Source: Arcobacter_B sp049472135 (lineage in GTDB: Bacteria; Campylobacterota; Campylobacteria; Campylobacterales; Arcobacteraceae). From it: a DNA stretch of 64,000 bases. The stretch's first letter is position 1. Every line of letters starts with the position of its first letter. The notes beneath the pieces are model-generated. The model worked only from the letters and a program-made list of their open reading frames with translations. It made no database searches and was not told the DNA's origin. Shown in pieces: positions 45,831 through 54,189 of this stretch. The DNA is taken from positions 35,207 through 99,206 of the forward strand of contig NZ_JBMOVV010000010.1 in NCBI RefSeq assembly GCF_049472135.1. The letters run 5' to 3'. The position numbers and the translations under genes were made by a program.

Positions 45831-46318
45831 TATAAAGACCTCATGTACACAGGACCATTATATTCAAACATCTTTTTTACATCTTCTTGTAAACTCTCTT
45901 TTGTTGGAGAGATAATAAGAATATTTTTTAAAATAGAAATTAATTTTATATCATCTTCATCCATACAGTGGCTTCTTCCAAGTGGAGCAAAATAGTTATT
46001 TGCTCCAACTCCTACAACTTTGATATTTAAATTATGTTCATTTACATCATATCTTAGTTGTTCAAAAGCTCTCATTGTAATAAAAGGAACTTGTGAATAA
46101 ATAATTGGTTTAAGTCCAGTCATAGCCATACCTGAAGCCATTCCTACTGTTGCTTGTTCGTTAATACCTGTATTAAAAGCTCTGTTTTTATGATTATTAA
46201 AGTATGAATCAAGTACTGCAAAACCCATGTCTCCTGCAAGTAAAACCATTTTTTCATCACTTTCAAAGTAGTTGTATACTTCTTTCATTACATCTTGTTT
46301 TGAAACTAAATTACTCAT
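45830..46318 (-). CDS. Transketolase Pyr-domain subunit, lacking the C-terminal domain
   Basis: A 162-residue protein corresponding only to the central pyrimidine-binding domain of transketolase: NTGINEQATVGMASGMAMTG contains the Glu that activates thiamine diphosphate, and APLGRSHCMDEDDI follows. Separate C-terminal transketolase subunits normally have about 300 residues; here the last domain is missing and the chain stops at YMRSL. No frame-shifted remainder is visible before the next gene. It pairs with the TPP-binding half encoded just upstream; the two genes overlap by 8 bases. Confidence 0.83.
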   Translation of the reverse strand: MSNLVSKQDVMKEVYNYFESDEKMVLLAGDMGFAVLDSYFNNHKNRAFNTGINEQATVGMASGMAMTGLKPIIYSQVPFITMRAFEQLRYDVNEHNLNIKVVGVGANNYFAPLGRSHCMDEDDIKLISILKNILIISPTKESLQEDVKKMFEYNGPVYMRSL

Positions 46319-47108
46319 CTTCTGCCTTTAACACATAACCATCTAATGTAGGACATCTATAATGATGTTTTTCTGAATGTTCTATAAAGTCAATACCTTT
46401 ACCTTTTATAGTTCTTGCAAACATTATTGAAAAATTTTCATTTTGTTTATTGTAAAAACTATCAAAACATTTTGAAATCTCTTCTTCATTATGTCCATTT
46501 ATATCAAAATAGTTTTCATCTATAAAAGAGCTTAAAACTTTTGATAATCTATTATTTGGAAGTGCTACATCTTCAACTCTTCCCATTGCTTGTAAGTCAT
46601 TTGCATCTATTATTACTAGAAGATTATCAAGTTTAAATCTATATGCAAGCATTAAAGCCTCAAAATTACTTCCTTCTTGCATCTCTCCATCACCAATCAT
46701 ACAAATAACTTTATTTGGTTTATTTTGGATTTTAAAAGATTGTGCCATTCCTATTGCAAGTGGTAAACCATGACCTAATGAACCAGTAGAAGCTTCAATC
46801 ATATAATCAGGGTTTTCCGTAAGACAGCCCATGATAGTCGCTTCATTAGTATTAAACTTTTCAAGTTCCCAGTTTGGTAGGAAACCTAATTCATTTAGAA
46901 TAATGTAATAAGCATAAGCCCCATGACCCTTACTTAAAACAAATCTATCCCTAGATTCATCTTTTGCATCATTTTTGTTGAAATTTAAATACTTTTCAAA
47001 TAAAACAGTAAGTATTTCAACTGTTGATAAAGAAGGTGCAAGGTGACCAGCACCTGTTTTACATGAAAGTTCAATAGTTTTTTGTCTAATATCTTGTGAA
47101 TTTAGCAT
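46311..47108 (-). CDS. Transketolase N-terminal (TPP-binding) subunit
   Basis: A 265-residue protein equal to the thiamine-diphosphate PP domain of transketolase. Visible motifs are GAGHLAPSLSTVEIL, LSKGHGAYAYY, the cofactor motif GDGEMQEGSNFEAL and IDANDLQAMG. It must dimerise with the Pyr subunit encoded next to form the active site. The pair could make sedoheptulose 7-phosphate for the GmhA-like isomerase or transfer a two-carbon unit to a keto-sugar, producing a branched sugar; sequence alone does not decide. Confidence 0.87.
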   Translation of the reverse strand: MLNSQDIRQKTIELSCKTGAGHLAPSLSTVEILTVLFEKYLNFNKNDAKDESRDRFVLSKGHGAYAYYIILNELGFLPNWELEKFNTNEATIMGCLTENPDYMIEASTGSLGHGLPLAIGMAQSFKIQNKPNKVICMIGDGEMQEGSNFEALMLAYRFKLDNLLVIIDANDLQAMGRVEDVALPNNRLSKVLSSFIDENYFDINGHNEEEISKCFDSFYNKQNENFSIMFARTIKGKGIDFIEHSEKHHYRCPTLDGYVLKAEDE

Positions 47109-47115
47109 AGGTATC

Positions 47116-48210
47116 CTAAATAAAGTTTACATGTGGATTTGGATGTTTTAGATTCCATAAATATCTATTAACTTCATCCATTCTACAGTTTCTTCTACAC
47201 ATAGTTATATCTAATTCATCTTTGATAAAAGATACACCTTCTTTTCTTTTCTGACCTTCCCAAATCTCTTTGAATGTTTGAGTATTTATATTTCCATAAT
47301 TAAACTTTTCATTTTGTAAATAAGCACTACAACCATATACAGAACCATCAGCCATGATATATGACCAGAAATATGGTGTTGAATAACATTTAGAATAAGG
47401 TTGTCTCTCTTCTTCAAGTTTTTTCATAGTATTTGCTCTAAACACTACTTTAAAATCACTCGTTTCAAGTGCATCTAGTTCTTTTTCTAAATCCATCATA
47501 TTTTCATATGTTAAACCCTCATAGATTCTAGATTTTCCATATAAACTTTGAGTATAAGGCTTAATTACTAGATAATCAACTCCAATCTCTCTCATCTTTT
47601 TAGCTAAAGATACTGCTGTGTGTTTATTTTCAGGAAGAAGAAGCATCTGAGAACCAATTGTACAAGAGTAATTTTTCTCTTTTTTTATCTTAACAGCTCG
47701 ACTTAAGTTTTCAACAACTTTATCAAAATCAGATTCTTTTGTTGTATGAATTTTTGAGTAAGTTTCTCTATCTCCTGCATTAATACTAACTTTAATCCAA
47801 GAACAATTTCTTACAAAACTTTCAGTATTCTTTTCATTAAAAGGTACAGCATTTGTAGTAAGAGAAGTATCAATACCAGCTTGTGTACAAGTATCAAGAA
47901 TCTCTGGAAGAGGTTTATATAAAGTTGGTTCACCTTCTCCTGCAAACATGATACTTTTGACACCGAGTTCTCCCATCTCTTTGATTCGTTCTTTTAAAAC
48001 ATCTTCATCTTGTTTTATACTTTTATATCCAATATAATCTACAGAACAAAAAGTACATCTATGGTTACATGAACCTACAGGTGTAATCTCCACATAAATA
48101 GGATAAACAGATTTTTGTAAACTCCAATCATCTTTGGCTTCAAGCCATTTAGCAACCCTTGTTGGGTGATACATCATCTTGTGACTGTCTATATTGTACT
48201 GATCTGACAT
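47116..48210 (-). CDS. Radical SAM protein with SPASM-like C-terminus
   Basis: A 364-residue protein. The radical 4Fe-4S ligands are Cys48, Cys52 and Cys55 (CNHRCTFC), followed by MFAGEGEPTLYK (the GGE-type motif). The C-terminal region has more cysteines (YSKCYS, VYGCSAYL, CRRNCRMDE), consistent with a SPASM-type auxiliary cluster. Enzymes of this type can perform dehydrogenation, epimerisation or dehydration on sugars as well as peptide modification; no peptide substrate is encoded nearby. It lies in the sugar operon, 2 bases after the glycosyltransferase gene. Confidence 0.82.
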   Translation of the reverse strand: MSDQYNIDSHKMMYHPTRVAKWLEAKDDWSLQKSVYPIYVEITPVGSCNHRCTFCSVDYIGYKSIKQDEDVLKERIKEMGELGVKSIMFAGEGEPTLYKPLPEILDTCTQAGIDTSLTTNAVPFNEKNTESFVRNCSWIKVSINAGDRETYSKIHTTKESDFDKVVENLSRAVKIKKEKNYSCTIGSQMLLLPENKHTAVSLAKKMREIGVDYLVIKPYTQSLYGKSRIYEGLTYENMMDLEKELDALETSDFKVVFRANTMKKLEEERQPYSKCYSTPYFWSYIMADGSVYGCSAYLQNEKFNYGNINTQTFKEIWEGQKRKEGVSFIKDELDITMCRRNCRMDEVNRYLWNLKHPNPHVNFI

Positions 48211-48212
48211 GT

Positions 48213-49661
48213 TTAGCCTTTAATTTGTTGTTCAACAGTATCAATGATTGATAATGCCATTTTTTTATAAGAGATATCTTCTGCAATTTGTGTACAGTTT
48301 TTTGGAGGAACTTTTCCTACACACTCTTTTAATTCTTCAAATGTTGAGAATGATAAAATATTATCTTCATGGTAGAAAATATCACAAACAAGTGGACAGT
48401 TATAAATAATAGGGATACAATCACATGCAGCCATTTCTATAACTCTTTGTTGGTATCTATACATAGGATGAGCAGCAATTGCATATTTCGCACTATTGTA
48501 TACTTTAGCCATTTGTGGGCCATATGGAAGAAGGCCTTTATAAAATGGTGCAACTTCTGGTGTGTTAAGCCATTTATCTGTTCCATAAACTTCAATATCA
48601 ATATCTTTTAAAGAACAAAGCCAAAGAATAACTCTTCTTCTTACAAAAGAAGGTATTAAAAAAGTTTTGAAATGAGAATGTGAAATACCATACTCTTTAG
48701 AGTATTTAGCTATAAGCTCTTCAGAAAGGGTATTGTTTTCAATATGAGAGTAAACATCATTAATAAACTCTTCATCTAAATCAGAACCTTCTTCAAAGTT
48801 GTAATCAGAACCTAAAAATACTATTTTATTCTCTTTTTTTACTGACTCGTCTTTAAAAAATATTTTAGGGTTTGTTGCAAAAGGTTGATGTTTTATTCTA
48901 CTTTCTTCAACACCTTTTTTTACTAATAAGTCTTTGTACTCTTCAAATAGCACATATACAAAGTCTCTAGGTCTCATATTAACCTCTTTTTTCTTATCAT
49001 ACATAAGAGGCATAGGGTCTTGAAACCATGCGAAGTTAAAGGTTTTTTCATTTAAATGCTGATTGTCTAAGTGATTGATATTAACAACAATATGAGGATT
49101 AAACTTCCAAATATTATGAAATAAAGATAAAATATTACAATCTTCTAATTCACTTTGAATATGATAATAAACTTCATATCCTAGTTCTTCAAATGCTTCA
49201 GCAATATTTTTTGCAACATATTGCATTACTGTAGTTTCTCTACATGCAGGAATAAAAACTCTTAATTTTTCATCTTTAAAATCAAGCTGCTTTTCTTTTA
49301 TCTCTTTTACATATAATTGAGATAATTTTCTTCTTTCTTCTTGTGCAGCACCTAGAATTTCTCCAAAAGCTGCATTTAATTCAGCTTGTTCAACCATAGA
49401 AAAGTCTGTATCTTCAAAGGAGATAGCTTGCGGGAATCTATTTGTTGTAGAAGAAAAGTAGTCAAATACACTTTCTAAAGGGACATGAATACAGTTAAAA
49501 GGTGCATTTTCAATAGCCTCTTCACTAGCATAATAACAAACTTGTAAAGCATCAATTACTTTAACTGATGTTTCAACTCTATTTTGTTTTGAAGCAATTT
49601 CAAGAGCTTTTTTAGGACTAAAAAAATATGTATCTAAAGGCTTTTTTTCTTCTTCGGGCAT
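48213..49661 (-). CDS. Glycosyltransferase (CgeB/GT-B-like)
   Basis: A 482-residue soluble protein. The first 140 residues are variable. From about residue 145 a GT-B-like pair of Rossmann domains can be recognised: LRVFIPACRETTVMQYVA, FAWFQDPMPLMYD, KIVFLGSDYNF, and near the C-terminus KVYNSAKYAIAAHP followed by QQRVIEMAACDCIPIIYN, which resembles the donor-binding E-x7-E region of CgeB-type and related transferases. It is likely the enzyme that attaches the operon's sugar to an acceptor. One-base overlap with the gmhA-like gene. Confidence 0.75.
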   Translation of the reverse strand: MPEEEKKPLDTYFFSPKKALEIASKQNRVETSVKVIDALQVCYYASEEAIENAPFNCIHVPLESVFDYFSSTTNRFPQAISFEDTDFSMVEQAELNAAFGEILGAAQEERRKLSQLYVKEIKEKQLDFKDEKLRVFIPACRETTVMQYVAKNIAEAFEELGYEVYYHIQSELEDCNILSLFHNIWKFNPHIVVNINHLDNQHLNEKTFNFAWFQDPMPLMYDKKKEVNMRPRDFVYVLFEEYKDLLVKKGVEESRIKHQPFATNPKIFFKDESVKKENKIVFLGSDYNFEEGSDLDEEFINDVYSHIENNTLSEELIAKYSKEYGISHSHFKTFLIPSFVRRRVILWLCSLKDIDIEVYGTDKWLNTPEVAPFYKGLLPYGPQMAKVYNSAKYAIAAHPMYRYQQRVIEMAACDCIPIIYNCPLVCDIFYHEDNILSFSTFEELKECVGKVPPKNCTQIAEDISYKKMALSIIDTVEQQIKG

Positions 49662-50221
49662 TAGTTCTCTTTTTGTAAATATGAAAATAGTATATGATTT
49701 AATATTAAGTGAATATCTTCCACTAAACCATAATCACCTTTATTTGATTCTACATGAAGTTTTATTGTAGATAACTCTTTAAGTTTTCCTCCATCAAATC
49801 CAGATAATCCAACAATTGTTGAGTTAATCTCTTTGGCATACTCTACAGCTTTGATAATGTTAGGAGAATTACCACTACATGAAATTGCAATTACTATATC
49901 TTCTGGCTGCAAGATGTCTTTTAGTTGCATATAAAAAATATTTTCATAACCTATATCGTTTGAAATAGCACTATTAATAGCGATATTATCAGCTAGAGAG
50001 ATTGCATGTAGTGTTAGTTTATCTTTTCTTTTAAGGCCAATTGACAAATCATTTGCCATATGTGAAGCAGTTGAAGCACTACCTCCATTACCAATTATAT
50101 AAATCTTGTTTCTACAATTCTTAATTAATTCATAAAATTTGTCAAATTCATCTAAATCTAGATTCAAAAGAAGATTATTTAATTCTTTTATGTAGTTTTT
50201 TGTAAAGTTTTTAAAGTCCAT
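49661..50221 (-). CDS. Phosphoheptose isomerase-like SIS protein (GmhA family)
   Basis: A 186-residue SIS-domain protein. IIGNGGSASTASHMANDLSI is the phosphate-binding loop, ISCSGNSPNIIKA is the second SIS motif, and VEDIHLILNHIL near the C-terminus carries the His/Glu typical of GmhA, which converts sedoheptulose 7-phosphate to D-glycero-D-manno-heptose 7-phosphate. It is the first gene of the long minus-strand operon, with AGGAC 7 bases before the ATG and a TATAAT box further upstream, so heptose formation is the likely entry step. Confidence 0.87.
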   Translation of the reverse strand: MDFKNFTKNYIKELNNLLLNLDLDEFDKFYELIKNCRNKIYIIGNGGSASTASHMANDLSIGLKRKDKLTLHAISLADNIAINSAISNDIGYENIFYMQLKDILQPEDIVIAISCSGNSPNIIKAVEYAKEINSTIVGLSGFDGGKLKELSTIKLHVESNKGDYGLVEDIHLILNHILFSYLQKEN

Positions 50222-50247
50222 AAAATGTCCTATTTTAAATAGTATTT

Positions 50248-50253
50248 ATTATA
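50248..50253 (-). promoter_or_regulatory. Probable -10 box of the heptose operon
   Basis: A perfect TATAAT read on the minus strand, 27 bases before the gmhA-like start codon. No TTGACA-like -35 is seen, which is usual for sigma-70 promoters of this phylum. It shares a 164-base divergent region with pseB. Confidence 0.55.
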
Positions 50254-50338
50254 ATCAAATGGAACTTAAACTTTTTATTTTATTACAGTAGTGGTATATT
50301 TTAATCTAATTTATAGGTATAAATAAAACTTATTGTGC

Positions 50339-50344
50339 TACAAT
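50339..50344 (+). promoter_or_regulatory. Possible -10 box of the pse operon
   Basis: TACAAT, one mismatch from TATAAT, lies 42 bases before the pseB ATG. The ribosome site AAGGA is at 50373-50377. A second AT-rich candidate (AATAATATAG, around 50355) is also possible, so the exact promoter is uncertain. Confidence 0.35.
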
Positions 50345-50385
50345 ATTAAGCTAAATAATATAGTAGGAATACAAGGATTACTCGA

Positions 50386-51378
50386 ATGTTTGATGGTAAA
50401 AATATACTAATTACAGGTGGTACAGGAAGTTTTGGTAAAAAATATACAAAAACTTTATTACAGAAGTATAAGCCTAAGAAAATAATTATATACTCAAGAG
50501 ACGAGTTAAAACAGTATGAAATGGCACAAGAGTTTAACGATCCTTGTATGAGATATTTTATTGGCGATGTAAGAGATGCAAATAGATTGAAAAAAGCGTT
50601 TAAAGATGTTGATTATGTAATACACGCAGCAGCACTTAAGCATGTTCCAATTGCGGAATATAATCCAATGGAATGTATTAAAACTAATATAAATGGGGCT
50701 CAAAATGTAATTGATGCTGCTTTAGACAATGGGGTTAAAAAAGTAATAGCATTATCTACAGATAAAGCTGCAAACCCAGTGAATTTATATGGAGCTACTA
50801 AACTTGCAAGTGATAAACTTTTTGTTGCTGCAAATAATTTAGTTGGTGAACAAGATATTAAATTCTCAGTTGTTAGATATGGAAATGTTTTATGTAGTAG
50901 AGGCTCTGTAATTCCATACTTTCAAAAGCTTATAGACAATGGTGAAAAAGAGTTACCTATTACTGATGAAAAAATGACAAGATTTATGATTACTCTTCAA
51001 GATGGAGTAGATTTTGTACTTAAAAACTTTGAAAGAATGCAAGGTGGAGAGATTTTCGTACCAAAAATTCCATCACTAAAAATAGTAGATTTAGCAAAAT
51101 TCATAGCTCCTAATTTACCTCATAAAATTATAGGTATAAGACCAGGAGAGAAGCTTCATGAGATTATGTGTCCTGCTGATGATTCTCACTTAACTTATGA
51201 GTTTGAAGACCATTATGTAATAACTCCAACAATAAAGTTTACTAGTGATAAGAACTATGAAACAAATCTTCTTGGAGAAAAAGGTACTCATGTAAAACAA
51301 GGATTTGAGTATAACTCAGGTAACAATGACAAATGGCTTAATAAAGAAGAGTTTTTAGAGCTTTTAAAAGATATATAA
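50386..51378 (+). CDS. pseB: UDP-GlcNAc 4,6-dehydratase (inverting)
   Basis: A 330-residue SDR enzyme that performs the first step of CMP-pseudaminic acid synthesis: dehydration and C5 inversion of UDP-GlcNAc. ILITGGTGSFGKKYTK is the NAD site, IHAAALKHVPIAEYNP follows, ALSTDKAANPVNLYGATK carries the catalytic residues, and GEIFVPKIPSLKI and RPGEKLHE are family signatures. Length agrees with PseB. It is first in the plus-strand operon; pseC begins one base after its stop codon. Confidence 0.95.
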   Translation: MFDGKNILITGGTGSFGKKYTKTLLQKYKPKKIIIYSRDELKQYEMAQEFNDPCMRYFIGDVRDANRLKKAFKDVDYVIHAAALKHVPIAEYNPMECIKTNINGAQNVIDAALDNGVKKVIALSTDKAANPVNLYGATKLASDKLFVAANNLVGEQDIKFSVVRYGNVLCSRGSVIPYFQKLIDNGEKELPITDEKMTRFMITLQDGVDFVLKNFERMQGGEIFVPKIPSLKIVDLAKFIAPNLPHKIIGIRPGEKLHEIMCPADDSHLTYEFEDHYVITPTIKFTSDKNYETNLLGEKGTHVKQGFEYNSGNNDKWLNKEEFLELLKDI

Positions 51379-51379
51379 A

Positions 51380-52513
51380 ATGAATATTATTCCATATGGA
51401 AAACAAACTATAGAAGAAGATGATATAAGTGCTGTTGTAGAAGTACTTAAAAGTGACTTTTTAACAACAGGTCCAAAAGTTAAAGAGTTTGAAGATGCTT
51501 TATGTAATTATACTGGTGCAAAGTACTGTGTAGTTGTTTCAAATGCAACAGCTGCTTTACATTTATCTTCTTTAGTTTTACTAGAAGAAAACTCTAAAGT
51601 ATTAACAACCCCAAACTCTTTTTTAGCAACTTCAAACTCTATTCTTTATGCTAAAGCTAAACCTATTTTCGTTGATATTCAAAAAGATGGAAATATTGAC
51701 TTAGAGCTTTGTGAAGAAGAATTAAAAAAAGATTCTTTAATAAAAGCAATTTATGTTGTTCACTTCTCTGGAAACCCTGTAAATCAAGAAAAATTAAACT
51801 ATTTAAGAAAAAAGTATAATATTAAAATTCTTGAAGATTGCGCACATTCAATAGGTGCAGTAAATCAAGGGATTAAAGCTGGGTCTTGTGTTAACTCTGA
51901 TGTTTCAATATTCTCTTTTCATCCTGTAAAACAGTTTACCTCAGGTGAAGGTGGGGCTGTATTAACAAATAATAAAGCGATTTATGAGAAAGTATTATTA
52001 TTAAGAAATCATGGAATGAATTCAAGAGGTGATATTGCACCTTGGCATTATGATATGAATGAGTTAGGTTTCAATTATAGGCTTACTGATATAGCTTGTG
52101 CTTTAGGAATATCTCAAATAAAAAAAGTTGATAGCTTTATTGAAAAAAGAAGAGTTTTAGCTAAAAGATATGATGAACTACTTAAAGATACTGAAAATAT
52201 TGAACCTTTATATAGCTATACAGAAGAATCATCTTATCACTTATATGTAGTCAAAATTGATTTCTCAAAATTTGCAGTTACCAAAAAAGAGCTATTCTTA
52301 AAATTAAGAGAGAAATCTATTTTCTTACAATTTCATTATATTCCTATTAATAAACAGCCATACTATAAAAATTTGGGATATGGCAATGAAAGTACTCCTT
52401 TAATGGATGATTATTATGAAAAGGCAGTATCTTTACCTATTTATCCTAAACTTCAATTTGAAGAGCAAGATTATGTTCTAAAAACTATAATTGAGATTTT
52501 AAATGGAAGATAG
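51380..52513 (+). CDS. pseC: PseC-type aminotransferase
   Basis: A 377-residue PLP-dependent aminotransferase of the DegT/DnrJ/EryC1 family that adds the C4 amino group to the PseB product. The opening IPYGKQTIEEDDI, the ILEDCAHSIGA segment and the PLP-lysine segment FSFHPVKQFTSGEGG (Lys near residue 185) are characteristic. The C-terminus follows the family to IYPKLQFEEQDYV. It overlaps the cytidylyltransferase gene by 11 bases. Confidence 0.94.
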   Translation: MNIIPYGKQTIEEDDISAVVEVLKSDFLTTGPKVKEFEDALCNYTGAKYCVVVSNATAALHLSSLVLLEENSKVLTTPNSFLATSNSILYAKAKPIFVDIQKDGNIDLELCEEELKKDSLIKAIYVVHFSGNPVNQEKLNYLRKKYNIKILEDCAHSIGAVNQGIKAGSCVNSDVSIFSFHPVKQFTSGEGGAVLTNNKAIYEKVLLLRNHGMNSRGDIAPWHYDMNELGFNYRLTDIACALGISQIKKVDSFIEKRRVLAKRYDELLKDTENIEPLYSYTEESSYHLYVVKIDFSKFAVTKKELFLKLREKSIFLQFHYIPINKQPYYKNLGYGNESTPLMDDYYEKAVSLPIYPKLQFEEQDYVLKTIIEILNGR

Positions 52514-53237
52514 AGTATTTATAATTATTCAAGCTAGAATGACAAGCACAAGATTGCCTGAAAAGGTAATGCTTCCTTTATGTAATAAAACAGTATTAGA
52601 AGTAATGCTAGATAGAATAAAAGAGTTCAAAGATAATATAATCATTGCTACTACTAATGATGGAACACAAAAACCAATAGTTGATATTTGTTCAAAATTA
52701 GATTTAAAATATTACGAGGGTGATACAAATAATGTTTTAAGCAGATTTTATGAAGCAGCTTTAAAATATAAAGCAAAAGAAAATGATATTGTTGTTAGAT
52801 TAACATCTGATTGTCCTTTATTAGATAAAGACATATTAAAATCTTGTATAGATACTTTTAAAAATTCATCTATTGATTATCTAACTTGTGGAGATGAAAC
52901 TGGTTTCCCAAGGGGAATAGATGTTGAAGTATTTAGATTTAAACTACTTGATGAAGCCAATAAAAATGCAACTACAGATACTCAAAAAGAGCATGTAACA
53001 GTATATATGCATACAACAATCAAAGATAAACTGAATATTTTAGAATACAAAAATAGAAATGATGATTCAAGGTTTAGAATAACTTTAGATGAAGAAGATG
53101 ATTATAAGTTAATAAAACAGATATATGAAAAGTTTGATAATAAAACAGATTTTTCATATGAACAGTTAATTGATTTATTAGAGAAAAATGATGAGCTAGT
53201 GCAGATTAATAGTAAAGTAAAGCAGAAAAAAGTATGA
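52503..53237 (+). CDS. pseF: SpsF-type cytidylyltransferase in the PseF position
   Basis: A 244-residue nucleotidyltransferase. The signature IIIQARMTSTRLPEKVMLPL is that of the SpsF/CMP-KDO-synthetase-like family, and LTSDCPLLD and GFPRGIDVEVF follow. By position between pseC and pseG it should activate pseudaminic acid to the CMP form. It differs from the NeuA-like PseF of C. jejuni, which begins with a different R-S-x-S-K-x-x-x-x-K-N type motif, so the pseF name rests on context. It overlaps pseG by 4 bases. Confidence 0.75.
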   Translation: MEDRVFIIIQARMTSTRLPEKVMLPLCNKTVLEVMLDRIKEFKDNIIIATTNDGTQKPIVDICSKLDLKYYEGDTNNVLSRFYEAALKYKAKENDIVVRLTSDCPLLDKDILKSCIDTFKNSSIDYLTCGDETGFPRGIDVEVFRFKLLDEANKNATTDTQKEHVTVYMHTTIKDKLNILEYKNRNDDSRFRITLDEEDDYKLIKQIYEKFDNKTDFSYEQLIDLLEKNDELVQINSKVKQKKV

Positions 53238-54178
53238 ATATTCTAATAAGGGTTAACTCATCAAGTTCTATAGGATTAGGACATCTTAGCAGATGTTTAG
53301 TTCTTGCAAACAAATATAAAAAGAAAAATAATCGAGTAATATTTGCTTGTGAAGAGTTAAAAGGAAATGCAAATAATTTAATTCTTGAAAAGGGTTTTGA
53401 ATTATTAATATTAAAAAATCAGAATGTTGAAGAATTAATAGATGCTTGTAAAGTAAATAATATTGATTTAATAGTTCTTGATAGTTATGAATTTGACTAT
53501 AAATATGAAAAAAGTATAAAACAGAAACTGGATATTAAACTATTATGTTTTGATGATACTTATGAGAAACACTATTGCGACATTTTATTAAATCATAATA
53601 TTAGTGCAAAAAAAAGTAAGTATAAGAATAAGGTTCCAAAGTTTTGTAAATTAAAATGTGGAAGTAAATTTACTTTATTAAGAGATGAATTTACAAAGAG
53701 TAAGAAAGTAAAGTATTCAAAAACTAAAAAGTTAAATAGAGTTTTAGTAATGATTGGTGGAACAGATCACTCTTTTATAAATATAAAAATATTAGAAGCA
53801 TTGTTAGAATCCAAGAGTGATTTTAAAATAGATGTTGTTACAACAACATCAAATGCAAATTTAAAAGATTTAGAGAAGTATATACAAAATAAAAAGAGTA
53901 TTACTTTACATGTAAACTCTTTGGAAGTTGCAAAACTTATGAGTAAAAATGATTTTGCAATAATTACCCCAAGTGTGACTTTAAATGAAGTAATGTATAT
54001 GAAGCTTCCATTTATTGCAGTAAAAACTGCGAAAAATCAGAAATTTATGTATGAGTTCTTGAGAGAAAAAAGATTACTTGTACTAAAAAAGTTTAAGAAA
54101 AGAGAGTTTAAAAATAATTTAGATTTCCTTATTAAAAATTATAAAAAAATCTATAAAAGAAGTTTAATCTTTAAATAA
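53234..54178 (+). CDS. pseG: UDP-sugar hydrolase PseG
   Basis: A 314-residue GT-B-fold hydrolase that removes UDP from the pathway intermediate. SSSSIGLGHLSRCLVLA with the conserved Gly-His is at the N-terminus, LLCFDDTYEKHYCDILLNHN matches the family, and VLVMIGGTDHSF plus AIITPSVTLNEVMYMKLPFI form the C-terminal UDP-binding part. No acetyltransferase domain is fused to it, so PseH must be elsewhere. The gene is unusually Lys-rich even for this genome. Confidence 0.88.
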   Translation: MNILIRVNSSSSIGLGHLSRCLVLANKYKKKNNRVIFACEELKGNANNLILEKGFELLILKNQNVEELIDACKVNNIDLIVLDSYEFDYKYEKSIKQKLDIKLLCFDDTYEKHYCDILLNHNISAKKSKYKNKVPKFCKLKCGSKFTLLRDEFTKSKKVKYSKTKKLNRVLVMIGGTDHSFINIKILEALLESKSDFKIDVVTTTSNANLKDLEKYIQNKKSITLHVNSLEVAKLMSKNDFAIITPSVTLNEVMYMKLPFIAVKTAKNQKFMYEFLREKRLLVLKKFKKREFKNNLDFLIKNYKKIYKRSLIFK

Positions 54179-54189
54179 AAGGTGATACC

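Noticed and set aside
47116..48210. RiPP (modified peptide) maturation system
   Set aside because: SPASM-type radical SAM proteins often modify peptides, but I find no short precursor gene, leader peptidase or exporter nearby; every neighbour is a sugar enzyme.
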